From assembly GCA_902475025.1 (NCBI GenBank), contig CABRXX010000095.1, positions 1 through 7,205 on the forward strand: DNA of 7,205 nt. Direction: 5' to 3'. Below the pieces are notes generated by a model. The model worked only from the letters and a program-made list of their open reading frames with translations. It was not told the origin of the DNA and searched no databases. Below, in pieces: positions 1-5,869 of the stretch. Every line of letters begins with the position of its first letter. The stretch's first letter is position 1. The position numbers and the translations under genes were made by a program. Source of the stretch: Merdiplasma sp905207905. GTDB taxonomy: Bacteria > Bacillota > Clostridia > Lachnospirales > Lachnospiraceae.

Positions 1-169
1 CCAGACAGTCTCCTGGATTTAAATACTCCAAAATATCCCGAAACACATGATGTTTTACTGCCCCGGTTTCCTTATCCAGCACCATCAACCGGGAGGAAGC
101 CCGATCCTCCAGGGGATCCTGGGCAATCAGCTCCTGAGGCAGATCATAATAAAAATCGGACGTTTTCAT
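1..169 (-). CDS. queA: S-adenosylmethionine:tRNA ribosyltransferase-isomerase, N-terminal part (partial, cut by window edge)
   Basis: The reverse strand reads from an ATG at 169-167 for 56 complete codons and leaves the window still open. The peptide begins MKTSDFYYDLPQELIAQDPL and continues with EDRASSRLMVLD, then HHVFRDILEYLNPGDCL. This is the characteristic start of QueA: F-YDLP-ELIAQ-P followed by R--SRL and the F-DI--YL-PGD segment just before the family's VLNDTRV motif, which lies outside the window. QueA transfers and isomerises the ribosyl moiety of S-adenosylmethionine onto 7-aminomethyl-7-deazaguanine in tRNA, giving epoxyqueuosine at the wobble position of GUN-anticodon tRNAs; it is a cytosolic enzyme. 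The identification rests on recognising this N-terminus only; the catalytic body is not visible. The ribosome binding site is weak (an AGAAAGCGG stretch at 187-179, about 9 nt before the ATG). The gene lies 113 nt after the phosphatase stop and seems to have its own promoter. Confidence 0.9.
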   Translation of the reverse strand, partial: MKTSDFYYDLPQELIAQDPLEDRASSRLMVLDKETGAVKHHVFRDILEYLNPGDCL

Positions 170-252
170 AATTTATAACCGCTTTCTATAAAATTATTTC
201 TATAAGAAATTTCTTCCCACATAAAATCGCTTTCTATCATACCCGTTTTTGT

Positions 253-281
253 ATTATCCCAGGTACACGGATGCGATACAA
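253..281 (-). promoter_or_regulatory. Candidate sigma-A promoter for queA
   Basis: On the minus strand a -35 like TTGTAT (281-276) is separated by exactly 17 bp from a -10 like GATAAT (258-253). It starts right after the stop codon of the histidine phosphatase (285-283) and would give queA an AT-rich leader of roughly 75 nt. No terminator is visible between the phosphatase and queA, so readthrough could also supply queA. This is a motif match only. Confidence 0.5.
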
Positions 282-282
282 G

Positions 283-1050
283 TCAATAGTAAATTACATC
301 CTGCTTCAGCAGTCTCCATTCTCCGTTTTCTGTTTCAGCAATGGAAACAGAACAGTTTTTCGGAACGCCCTGCTTCCAGAAATCTTCCAAGGAAGTCCCT
401 TTGATATTGGCAAGAAGCGCCCGGGAAGTGGCTCCGTGAGCAGAGATCAGCCAGTTCTCCTGCTTCTTGACTATCCTATGTGTTCCATCCTTTTTCAACA
501 CATCTTTGGTTTCGTCTTCCCCATTCATTGCAGCCAGTTCCTCTAGAAAGTCTCTGGTTCTGGCAAGAAGCTGTTCAAAACTCTCGCCTCCCTGCGGTGC
601 ATGATATCTGGCCGGTTCATCGAAAAAATTGTGAAATTCCGCATCTGGCGTTGGATACCCCGGTGTTGCAGGAAAATGATTACTGGCTGCCGTGTAGCCT
701 TCATAGACCCCAAAACTCATCTCCTGAAGTCTTTCATCCGTAACGACTTCCAGAATTTCTCCGCTGCCCCCTTTGGACAGCGCCATCTCCCTGTCCCCAT
801 TTTCCCTGCTGTTGGAACCAGGCTGTAAAACTGCCTGATCCTTCTGACCCTCCAGCACCAGCCTGGCTGTCTCCACAGCCCGGCTTAACGGGCTGGAGAT
901 TGCCCTGGAAAAAGGAATGTCCCGCAGGGCATATCCTACCCTGCGGGCTAATTCCCGGCCAGTCTCATTCAGAGGAATATCGGTTCGCCCCTGAAGACGT
1001 CCCAGCTTATTCCATTCCGTCTCACCGTGACGGATCATGTAAATTCTCAT
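283..1050 (-). CDS. Histidine phosphatase (phosphoglycerate mutase-like) family protein with an insertion
   Basis: A 255-residue cytosolic protein of the histidine phosphatase superfamily (clade 1: GpmB, CobC and related phosphatases). The N-terminus MRIYMIRHGETEWN carries the RHG motif with the expected phospho-accepting His8; Arg7 and Arg57 (SSPLSRAVETA) fit the phosphate pocket, Glu110 (DERLQEMSFG) fits the acid, and His205 in ISAHGATSRAL is the second catalytic histidine, so the site looks intact. Oddly, about 30 residues of polar, Gly/Ser/Glu-rich sequence (around 69-100) sit between the TARLVLEG helix and the DERLQEM segment, where relatives usually have only a few residues. A second polar stretch (about 177-198, Lys/Asp/Glu-rich) precedes the beta strand leading to His205. 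The start is supported by a GTGAGG ribosome binding site at 1064-1059, 8 nt before the ATG. The gene follows pheT after 181 nt on the same strand. The substrate cannot be read from sequence; sugar phosphate, phosphoglycerate or cobalamin-precursor phosphatase are all possible. Confidence 0.88.
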   Translation of the reverse strand: MRIYMIRHGETEWNKLGRLQGRTDIPLNETGRELARRVGYALRDIPFSRAISSPLSRAVETARLVLEGQKDQAVLQPGSNSRENGDREMALSKGGSGEILEVVTDERLQEMSFGVYEGYTAASNHFPATPGYPTPDAEFHNFFDEPARYHAPQGGESFEQLLARTRDFLEELAAMNGEDETKDVLKKDGTHRIVKKQENWLISAHGATSRALLANIKGTSLEDFWKQGVPKNCSVSIAETENGEWRLLKQDVIYY

Positions 1051-1153
1051 AATTGAAACCTCACGCCTGTATAAACTTTAATCCCGGAACCGGTTTTCTT
1101 CCCATCCCGGCTCCGTAAATCTCTAAGCTGTCCCATTCTCCTTACAGATATCC

Positions 1154-1213
1154 AAAAAGGAACGTGACACAGTTACCATTCTTTCCATCACTGGAACCTG
1201 CCTGCTCCTTTTT
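1154..1213 (-). terminator. Possible weak terminator or structured element after pheT
   Basis: In the pheT-phosphatase gap, AAAAAGGAAC (1154-1163) can pair with GCTCCTTTTT (1204-1213), 10 pairs with one G-U. The 40-nt loop holds a second small hairpin, TTCCA (1183-1187) with TGGAA (1192-1196), which on the minus strand is closed by a GTGA (GNRA-type) loop. T-runs lie at the outer end on both strands, so it could act in either direction. The loop is long and the stem AU-rich, so an efficient terminator is doubtful. I find no convincing phosphatase promoter in the gap, so some readthrough from pheT is plausible. Confidence 0.25.
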
Positions 1214-1231
1214 CGGTTTTCTGAAATAACC

Positions 1232-3649
1232 TCAGGACCGGATTTCGATTCCCAAACGCTCTAATCCGTTCCAGATCTTCTTCATAGCGCCAGTGATATC
1301 TGCCTCCTCCAAAGTCCGGTCTTTTGCCCGGAAGCTGATGGAATAAGCCATGGACTTGAAGCCTTCCTGGATCTGACTGCCTTCATAAATATCAAAGAGA
1401 TGATAGCCTTCCAAAATCTTGCCTCCCCGCTGGTCAATGACCGCTTCGATCTGTCCTGCCAGAACATCCTTGGGCACAATCATGCTGATATCTCTGGTCA
1501 CTGCCGGATATCTGGCAATCCCATTGTATTTCCGGTCAAAAGTGGCCAACTCAACGATCTGGGGCATATCCAGAACCGCTACATAGGTTTTCTCTCCAAT
1601 ACCGTAATTGTCCATCACCTGAGGATGCACCTCTCCCAGATATCCAATGACCTTTTCCTGGTAGATCACATCCGCCTGGCGCCCTGGATGAAGGAAGGGC
1701 TTTCTCTTCGAAGGATCGTAGGTCTTTTTCTCTTTCAGCCCTACCTTTTCCAGAAATTCCTCCACCACTCCCTTCATGGTGAAGAAATCTCCTTCTCCGT
1801 ACATACCAAGCGTAAATTTCATCCGCTCATCCGGCAGCTCTGTCAGCGGAAGCTGCTTGGGCAGATAAACATTTCCCAATTCATAAAGACGAACATTTTT
1901 GTTTCTGTGATTATAGTTAAAAGCCAGGGAGGTGAGCATTCCATTTAAAGAAATGGTACGCATAATGCTGAAATCCTCTCCCAGGGGATTGGAAATCTGA
2001 ATGGCATTTCTCAACGGGGAATCCGCCGGGATCATCAGCTTGTCAAACACCTTGGGACTTTCAAAGGAATAGCACATTCCCTGAGAGAAACCGCAGAACT
2101 CTGCGATCTCCTTTGCCGCATCCTCGATTCGCATTTTTTTCGGCTTCTTTCCTGTGGTAGCCTCACCGGAAGGCAGGGTTGTGGGAATATTGTCATATCC
2201 ATAAAATCTGGCCACTTCCTCCGCAAGATCCGCTGTCCGGAAAATATCATGGCGGAAGGTGGGAGCGATCACCTCATTGGCCTGTGCATCGTATTCCAGA
2301 TCGATCTTCCGGAAATATCCCAGCATTTCCTCAGCAGAAAGATCTGTGCCCAGCAGAGCGTTGATCTTTTCCGGCTCAAATTTCACCCGAACCGGCTCTT
2401 TCACCTTGCTGTACACATCTACCATACCGCCCACAACTTCTCCGGCTCCCAGCTCTTCCACCAGCTGGCAGGCCCGGTCAATGGCAGCCTTGGCATTGTT
2501 GGGATCCAGTCCTTTCTCAAACTTTCCGGAAGCGTCTGTGCGAAGACCGATGCGCTTGGAGGAAAGGCGGATATTGGTTCCGTCAAAGCAGGCGGCCTCA
2601 AACATCATGGTTTTTACCTCATCCGTGATCATGGAATTTTCTCCTCCCATGATTCCTGCAATCCCCACTGATTTTTCCCCATCGCAGATCATCAGCACGT
2701 TCTCATCCATCTGCCGTTCCTGACCATCCAGAGTCACGAATTTTTCTCCCTGCTCTGCCCGTCTCACGATAATCTCATGACCTGCAATCCGGTCATAATC
2801 AAAAGCGTGCATGGGCTGGCCATATTCCTCCATCACATAGTTGGTAATATCTACAATATTGTTGATGGGACGGATACCAGCGGAGGCCAGCCGTCTCTGC
2901 ATCCACTGGGGAGAGGGTGCGATCTTGATATTTTTCACCACTCTTGCACAGTATCGCGGACAAAGATCCGGATCCTTCACTGTCACCTTCACATAATCGC
3001 GAGCATCCTCATTGTTTCCTGTGGGAGTCACCACCGGAGGATGAAACTCTTTCCGGAATGTAGCAGCAGCCTCTCTTGCAATACCAATCACACTGAAACA
3101 ATCTACCCGGTTAGAAGTAATCTCATATTCAAAAGTCACATCATCCAGTCCCAGAGCTTTGATGGCGCTCTCTCCCACCTTGGCATCCTCTGGGAAAATA
3201 TAGATGCCGTACTCCGGAGCATCTGGGTAAAATTCTCTTGTAGAACCCAGCTCCTCAATAGAGCACATCATACCATTGGACTCAACGCCCCGCAGTTTCC
3301 CCTTTTTAATGGCAATTCCCCCGGGAGTGGGTTTTCCGTCGTGGCCTCCTGCCACCCGGCCGCCGTCCAAAACTACCGGTACCTTATCTCCCACCTTCAC
3401 GTTCGGTGCGCCGGTAACGATCTGGGTAGTCTCTGTTCCCACATTCACCTGACAGATAATCAGCTTGTCCGCATCGGGATGAGCTTCAATTTTTTCAATC
3501 TGACCAATTACAATATTTTCCAGATCCGCGTCTGCTCTCACGAATCCCTCCACCTTGGTTCCGCTTAAGGTCATGGCATCTGTATACTCCTGGGCAGTGA
3601 CATCCAAATCCGGAACATATGCCTTGATCCATGATAATGTTGTATTCAT
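1232..3649 (-). CDS. pheT: Phenylalanyl-tRNA synthetase beta subunit
   Basis: An 805-residue protein of normal full length for bacterial PheT. It pairs with PheS as alpha2beta2 to charge tRNA-Phe in the cytosol, and supplies tRNA binding and editing of mischarged Tyr-tRNA-Phe. Domains in order: an N-terminal piece (MNTTLSWIKAYVPDL), an EMAP/OB-type tRNA-binding domain (about 40-155, with IEAHPDADKLIICQVNVG and GVESNGMMCS), the B3/B4 editing region (about 215-395, with RPINNIVDITNYVM at 260-273, QPMHAFD at 278-284 and FEKGLDPN at 377-384), the B5 domain (about 410-490, ending in FRHDIFRTADLAEEVARFYG), a catalytic-like core without catalytic residues (about 500-690, with ISNPLGEDFSIMRTISLNGML and LHPGRQADV), and a C-terminal FDX-ACB anticodon-binding domain (about 712-805, from RYPAVTRDIS). 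The start is fixed by a GGAGG ribosome binding site (3662-3658), 8 nt upstream. This site lies directly after the pheS stop codon and the intergenic gap is 14 nt, so the two genes form one transcript, probably with translational coupling. Confidence 0.98.
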   Translation of the reverse strand: MNTTLSWIKAYVPDLDVTAQEYTDAMTLSGTKVEGFVRADADLENIVIGQIEKIEAHPDADKLIICQVNVGTETTQIVTGAPNVKVGDKVPVVLDGGRVAGGHDGKPTPGGIAIKKGKLRGVESNGMMCSIEELGSTREFYPDAPEYGIYIFPEDAKVGESAIKALGLDDVTFEYEITSNRVDCFSVIGIAREAAATFRKEFHPPVVTPTGNNEDARDYVKVTVKDPDLCPRYCARVVKNIKIAPSPQWMQRRLASAGIRPINNIVDITNYVMEEYGQPMHAFDYDRIAGHEIIVRRAEQGEKFVTLDGQERQMDENVLMICDGEKSVGIAGIMGGENSMITDEVKTMMFEAACFDGTNIRLSSKRIGLRTDASGKFEKGLDPNNAKAAIDRACQLVEELGAGEVVGGMVDVYSKVKEPVRVKFEPEKINALLGTDLSAEEMLGYFRKIDLEYDAQANEVIAPTFRHDIFRTADLAEEVARFYGYDNIPTTLPSGEATTGKKPKKMRIEDAAKEIAEFCGFSQGMCYSFESPKVFDKLMIPADSPLRNAIQISNPLGEDFSIMRTISLNGMLTSLAFNYNHRNKNVRLYELGNVYLPKQLPLTELPDERMKFTLGMYGEGDFFTMKGVVEEFLEKVGLKEKKTYDPSKRKPFLHPGRQADVIYQEKVIGYLGEVHPQVMDNYGIGEKTYVAVLDMPQIVELATFDRKYNGIARYPAVTRDISMIVPKDVLAGQIEAVIDQRGGKILEGYHLFDIYEGSQIQEGFKSMAYSISFRAKDRTLEEADITGAMKKIWNGLERLGIEIRS

Positions 3650-3663
3650 CTATTTTTCCTCCA

Positions 3664-4683
3664 TCAGAACTGTTTTAAGAAGCGATAGTCGTTTTCATAA
3701 AGAAGACGCATATCATCGATTTCATATTTCAGCAGCGCAATCCGCTCAAGACCTACACCGAAAGCAAAACCGGTATATTCCTTGGGGTCAATGCCGCACA
3801 TCTCCAGCACATGGGGATGTACCATACCGCAGCCTAAAATCTCAATCCAGCCGCTGCCCTTACAGAACCGGCAGCCTTTGCCTCCGCACTTAAAGCAGGA
3901 GACATCCACCTCTGCGCTAGGCTCTGTGAAAGGGAAATGGTGGGGACGGAATTTTGTCTTTGTCTCCGGCCCGAACAGCTCTTTGGCAAACTCCTCCAAA
4001 GTTCCCTTCAAATCTGCAAAGGTAATATTTTTATCAATCACCAGTCCTTCGATCTGATGGAAGGAGGGAGAGTGCGTTGCATCCACCTCATCGGAGCGGA
4101 ACACCCGACCAGGAGAGATCATCCGAATCGGAAGCTTTCCCTGCTCCATGATACGGGCCTGAACCGGAGAGGTCTGGGTACGCAGCACAATATCCTTAGT
4201 AATATAGAACGTATCCTGTTCATCCTTGGCCGGATGGTTGGCAGGAATGTTCAACTTTTCAAAATTGTACTCATCGTATTCTACTTCCGGGCCTTCGATC
4301 ACTTCATAGCCCATGCCCACAAAAATCCTCTCCACTTCCTCCTGCGCAATCGCGTTTGGATGGCGGTGACCCACATTATTTTTTTTCGCCGGAAGCGTTA
4401 CATCGATTACCTCTCTGGCCATCTGCGCCTCTCTTGCCTTTGATTCCAGATTCTTCTTCGTCTCCTCCAGAGCACATTCAATGCTCTCCCTGGTCTCATT
4501 TACCATCTGTCCTACCAGGGGACGATCCTGGGGGGCTACATCCTTCATTCCTTTTAAAACAGCTGTCAGCTCTCCCTTTTTCCCCAGGTAAGCCACTCTT
4601 ACCTCATTCAGCTTGTCCAGGCTGTCCGCTTGGGAAATCAGCTCCAAAGCCTGCTCTTTAATTGCCTGAAGTTTCTCTTTCAT
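3664..4683 (-). CDS. pheS: Phenylalanyl-tRNA synthetase alpha subunit
   Basis: A 339-residue protein starting MKEKLQAIKEQALELISQAD, the usual PheS length. It is the catalytic class II subunit that activates phenylalanine with ATP and transfers it to tRNA-Phe. Residues 1-90 form the N-terminal coiled coil that contacts tRNA. Class II motif 1 is around 108-135 (HPNAIAQEEVERIF then GYEVIEGPEVE), motif 2 around 190-215 (PGRVFRSDEVDATHSPSFHQ, where FRSDEVDATH is diagnostic), and motif 3 around 305-318 (GFAFGVGLERIALL). A four-cysteine cluster (Cys263, 266, 271, 274) precedes GWIEILGCGMVHP, a common variant of this family. The frame stays open upstream to an ATG at 4914, but those 77 codons lie over the T-box antiterminator, its terminator and a spacer. 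The true start at 4683 has an AGGAG site (GGAG at 4694-4691, 7 nt away) and matches the family N-terminus. Expression should be controlled by the T-box leader upstream. Confidence 0.98.
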   Translation of the reverse strand: MKEKLQAIKEQALELISQADSLDKLNEVRVAYLGKKGELTAVLKGMKDVAPQDRPLVGQMVNETRESIECALEETKKNLESKAREAQMAREVIDVTLPAKKNNVGHRHPNAIAQEEVERIFVGMGYEVIEGPEVEYDEYNFEKLNIPANHPAKDEQDTFYITKDIVLRTQTSPVQARIMEQGKLPIRMISPGRVFRSDEVDATHSPSFHQIEGLVIDKNITFADLKGTLEEFAKELFGPETKTKFRPHHFPFTEPSAEVDVSCFKCGGKGCRFCKGSGWIEILGCGMVHPHVLEMCGIDPKEYTGFAFGVGLERIALLKYEIDDMRLLYENDYRFLKQF

Positions 4684-4831
4684 TAGGTATCTCCTTTCAT
4701 TTCCGCTTATCATCCACTTTCGCCTGCGCCTGTACAAGGCTGTTTTGTCAGCCATTCCGCGGAGCGTTTTTATCATTAGGAAACCATTTTCTATGATGAT
4801 CGAGGCGTCAAAAGCCCTGATCCTGTGAAAC
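4684..4831 (-). other. Long leader spacer between T-box terminator and pheS start
   Basis: This 148-nt transcribed stretch separates the T-box terminator from the pheS start codon, longer than needed for a ribosome binding site. It has no stop in the pheS frame, which is why the frame appears to extend upstream. Two possible hairpins are visible: an imperfect AT-rich one at 4772-4797 (ATCA..TAG..GAAA with TTTC..TA..TGAT, two bulges) and a 5-bp GGCTG/CAGCC stem at 4738-4753 with a 6-nt loop. Internal ATGs in the frame lack a ribosome binding site. I recognise no gene or second promoter here. Confidence 0.6.
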
Positions 4832-4859
4832 AAAAAACGCCCCTCTAAAAAGAGGGACG
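4832..4859 (-). terminator. Intrinsic terminator of the pheST T-box leader
   Basis: On the minus strand CGTCCCTCT (4859-4851) pairs with AGAGGGGCG (4846-4838) across a four-U loop: 9 pairs including one U-G. It is followed at once by six Ts (4837-4832). The 5' arm of this hairpin is the same segment that the T-box antiterminator needs, so the two structures exclude each other. This is a textbook premature terminator, expected to form when charged tRNA-Phe is abundant. Confidence 0.93.
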
Positions 4860-5107
4860 AATCATCTCCGTGGTACCACCCTGATTTCTGCGCAGTCTCT
4901 GCACAGACACTCAATATGCGTAACGTGCACGGACCGTCATTTCCTACTCAATGGCTCCACTTTCCATGACTCCATTTTTCAGATATGCAGCTCCAGTGGG
5001 AATTTCAAAATTCATCTGAACCTGAAGATGTTTTCAGCCAGCGGCATCTTCTCTCTGTTGGAAAATGAACTTCTACTTAAACACTTTCAAAGCCTTTCTG
5101 TTTTCTA
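4832..5107 (-). promoter_or_regulatory. T-box riboswitch leader sensing uncharged tRNA-Phe
   Basis: The leader of pheST has the T-box parts in order on the minus strand. An AGAGAG motif (5056-5051) abuts a distal Stem I helix, GAAGATG (5051-5045) with CATCTTC (5030-5024), enclosing a GCTGGCTG-type loop. A specifier region follows; the best codon candidate is UUC (Phe) at 5002-5000 within GAAATTCCCACTGGAGCTG, flanked by a TTCAGAT/ATCTGAA pairing. Stem III is an 8-bp helix CTGTGCAG/CTGCGCAG with an AGA loop (4906-4888). The T-box sequence AGGGTGGTACCACGG lies at 4882-4868. Its UGGU bulge would pair with the ACCA end of tRNA-Phe (discriminator A). The antiterminator can form from AGGG (4882-4879) with CCCT (4856-4853) plus ACGGA with TTCGT, competing with the terminator. 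Uncharged tRNA-Phe should therefore allow readthrough into pheS. The 5' boundary is estimated from the promoter; the specifier is an inference, with another UUC at 5020-5018 as alternative. Confidence 0.93.
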
Positions 5108-5113
5108 TCAGTT

Positions 5114-5142
5114 ATCTTACCCATTCTTACTGTTCCTGTCAA
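5114..5142 (-). promoter_or_regulatory. Sigma-A promoter for the T-box leader and pheST
   Basis: On the minus strand a perfect TTGACA -35 box (5142-5137) is followed by a 17-bp spacer and a TAAGAT -10 box (5119-5114), with two mismatches to TATAAT. Transcription would start near 5107, giving a leader of about 420 nt before pheS, as expected for a T-box transcript. The promoter lies 115 bp after the DUF2200 stop codon. Confidence 0.85.
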
Positions 5143-5257
5143 GCAGAATCTTCTCTTCGATTGTTTCTCCTCCTCGGTTGTATTCTGGATTGCTCTCGAA
5201 TTCCTGCTCTCTTCGTTCTGTTTCCAGCTACGACGCAGCGTATCTGATCCATAAACT
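5143..5257 (-). other. Purine-rich gap between DUF2200 gene and pheST promoter
   Basis: The transcribed (minus) sense of this 115-bp gap is strikingly rich in A and G, with an AGGAGGAG stretch at about 5175-5168 that looks like a ribosome binding site but has no start codon at a usable distance. A short TACG/CGTA hairpin near 5242-5229 has no T-run, so I see no terminator for the DUF2200 gene and its transcript may continue into the T-box leader. No gene recognised. Confidence 0.5.
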
Positions 5258-5608
5258 CTATTTTCTTAAAATCTTTTCCATGGCCTTCCCTTTTGCAAGC
5301 TCATCCACCAGCTTATCCAGGCAACGAATCTTTTTCATCAGAGGGTCTTTTATTTCCTGTATTTTCACGCCGCAGATACTGCCTGTGATTTTCTCACAAT
5401 TCGGATTCATATGAGGTGCTTCCCGGAAAAACTGTCCGTAAGATATATTGTCCAAAAGTTTTTCTTCCAGTTCTTTCTCCGTGTATCCGGTAAGCCAGCA
5501 GATCACTTCATCTACCTCCTGCTTGGTTCGATTTTTTCTTTCTGCTTTCGCAATAAGCAATGGATAGATTTTTCCAAATTCCATTGCAAACACTTTTTCA
5601 TTCTCCAT
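5258..5608 (-). CDS. DUF2200 family protein of unknown function
   Basis: A 116-residue soluble protein with no signal peptide or membrane segment. I recognise it as DUF2200 (COG4898-like) from the conserved pattern: NEKVFAMEFGKIYPLLIAKAERK at the N-terminus (about 3-25), R-TK-EVD--ICWLTGY (27-42), a FFREAPHMNPN segment (60-70), ITGSICG (74-80) and IKDPLMKKIRCLDKLVDELAKGKAMEKILR at the C-terminus (86-115). Length fits the family, so the gene appears complete. No biochemical function is established that I know of, and no catalytic motif is obvious. The start at 5608 is supported by an AGGTGGAG ribosome binding site (5624-5617), 8 nt upstream. It is transcribed in the same direction as pheST, but pheST has its own promoter, so the adjacency need not mean a functional link. 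It diverges from pckA across a 328-bp gap. Confidence 0.85.
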   Translation of the reverse strand: MENEKVFAMEFGKIYPLLIAKAERKNRTKQEVDEVICWLTGYTEKELEEKLLDNISYGQFFREAPHMNPNCEKITGSICGVKIQEIKDPLMKKIRCLDKLVDELAKGKAMEKILRK

Positions 5609-5719
5609 ACTCGTTTCTCCACCTTTTCTGCCCCTTCCATTCCTATTTCAAGGACACCGGTTTCCCTGCCACTCATAGGAAAGATCTGTTTCTATTCACT
5701 CTATAGTTCCATGTTTAAA

Positions 5720-5728
5720 AGTATATCA
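5720..5728 (-). promoter_or_regulatory. Candidate extended -10 promoter for the DUF2200 gene
   Basis: On the minus strand TGATATACT (5728-5720) fits an extended -10 element (TG-N-TATACT). No good -35 box lies 16-18 bp upstream, which extended -10 promoters can tolerate. Start of transcription would be near 5713, giving a leader of roughly 105 nt. Motif match only. Confidence 0.4.
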
Positions 5729-5807
5729 TAAATTTCTGCGCCTGCCTACCTTAGCCTGTCATCGAGTGCCCATCTCTTAAATTTCAATAAATTCAAGTAT
5801 TTTTTTG

Positions 5808-5835
5808 TTGATTTTGTAGACTAATTATGTATAAT
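5808..5835 (+). promoter_or_regulatory. Candidate sigma-A promoter for pckA with operator-like inverted repeat
   Basis: A perfect TATAAT -10 box (5830-5835) is preceded after 16 bp by a TTGATT -35-like box (5808-5813). The -10 box is embedded in a perfect inverted repeat, TAATTAT-GT-ATAATTA (5822-5837), a position where a bound regulator would block RNA polymerase. The region is very AT-rich, so the repeat could be chance. Transcription would begin near 5842, giving a pckA leader of about 95 nt. Confidence 0.65.
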
Positions 5836-5869
5836 TATATAAGAGTCATTTTTTGGCTTTCTGTAAACA

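Noticed and set aside
2777..3568. 263-codon open frame on the plus strand inside pheT
   Set aside because: It is antisense to pheT. The protein has no recognisable domain and the frame is explained by pheT codon composition.
4738..4753. GGCTG/CAGCC hairpin in the pheS spacer as a second terminator
   Set aside because: The stem is only 5 bp and no T-run follows on the minus strand.
4684..4914. Upstream extension of the pheS frame to an ATG at 4914
   Set aside because: The added 77 codons overlay the T-box sequence, terminator and spacer, show no PheS homology, and lack a ribosome binding site. The ATG at 4683 has a strong one and the family N-terminus.
5139..5252. 37-codon Arg-rich mini-ORF on the minus strand starting 5 nt after the DUF2200 stop
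   Set aside because: There is no clear ribosome binding site, its stop overlaps the pheST -35 box, and the composition simply reflects purine-rich DNA.
5028..5414. 128-codon plus-strand ORF across the T-box leader and the DUF2200 3' end
   Set aside because: It is rich in Phe, Ser and Leu because it is the complement of purine-rich minus-strand sequence. It lies over the promoter and T-box and has no recognisable domain.
5512..5676. 54-codon minus-strand ORF (MSGRETGVLEIG...) overlapping the start of the DUF2200 gene out of frame
   Set aside because: It has no ribosome binding site, overlaps a recognised gene in another frame, and resembles no family. The DUF2200 frame has its own strong site at 5624-5617.
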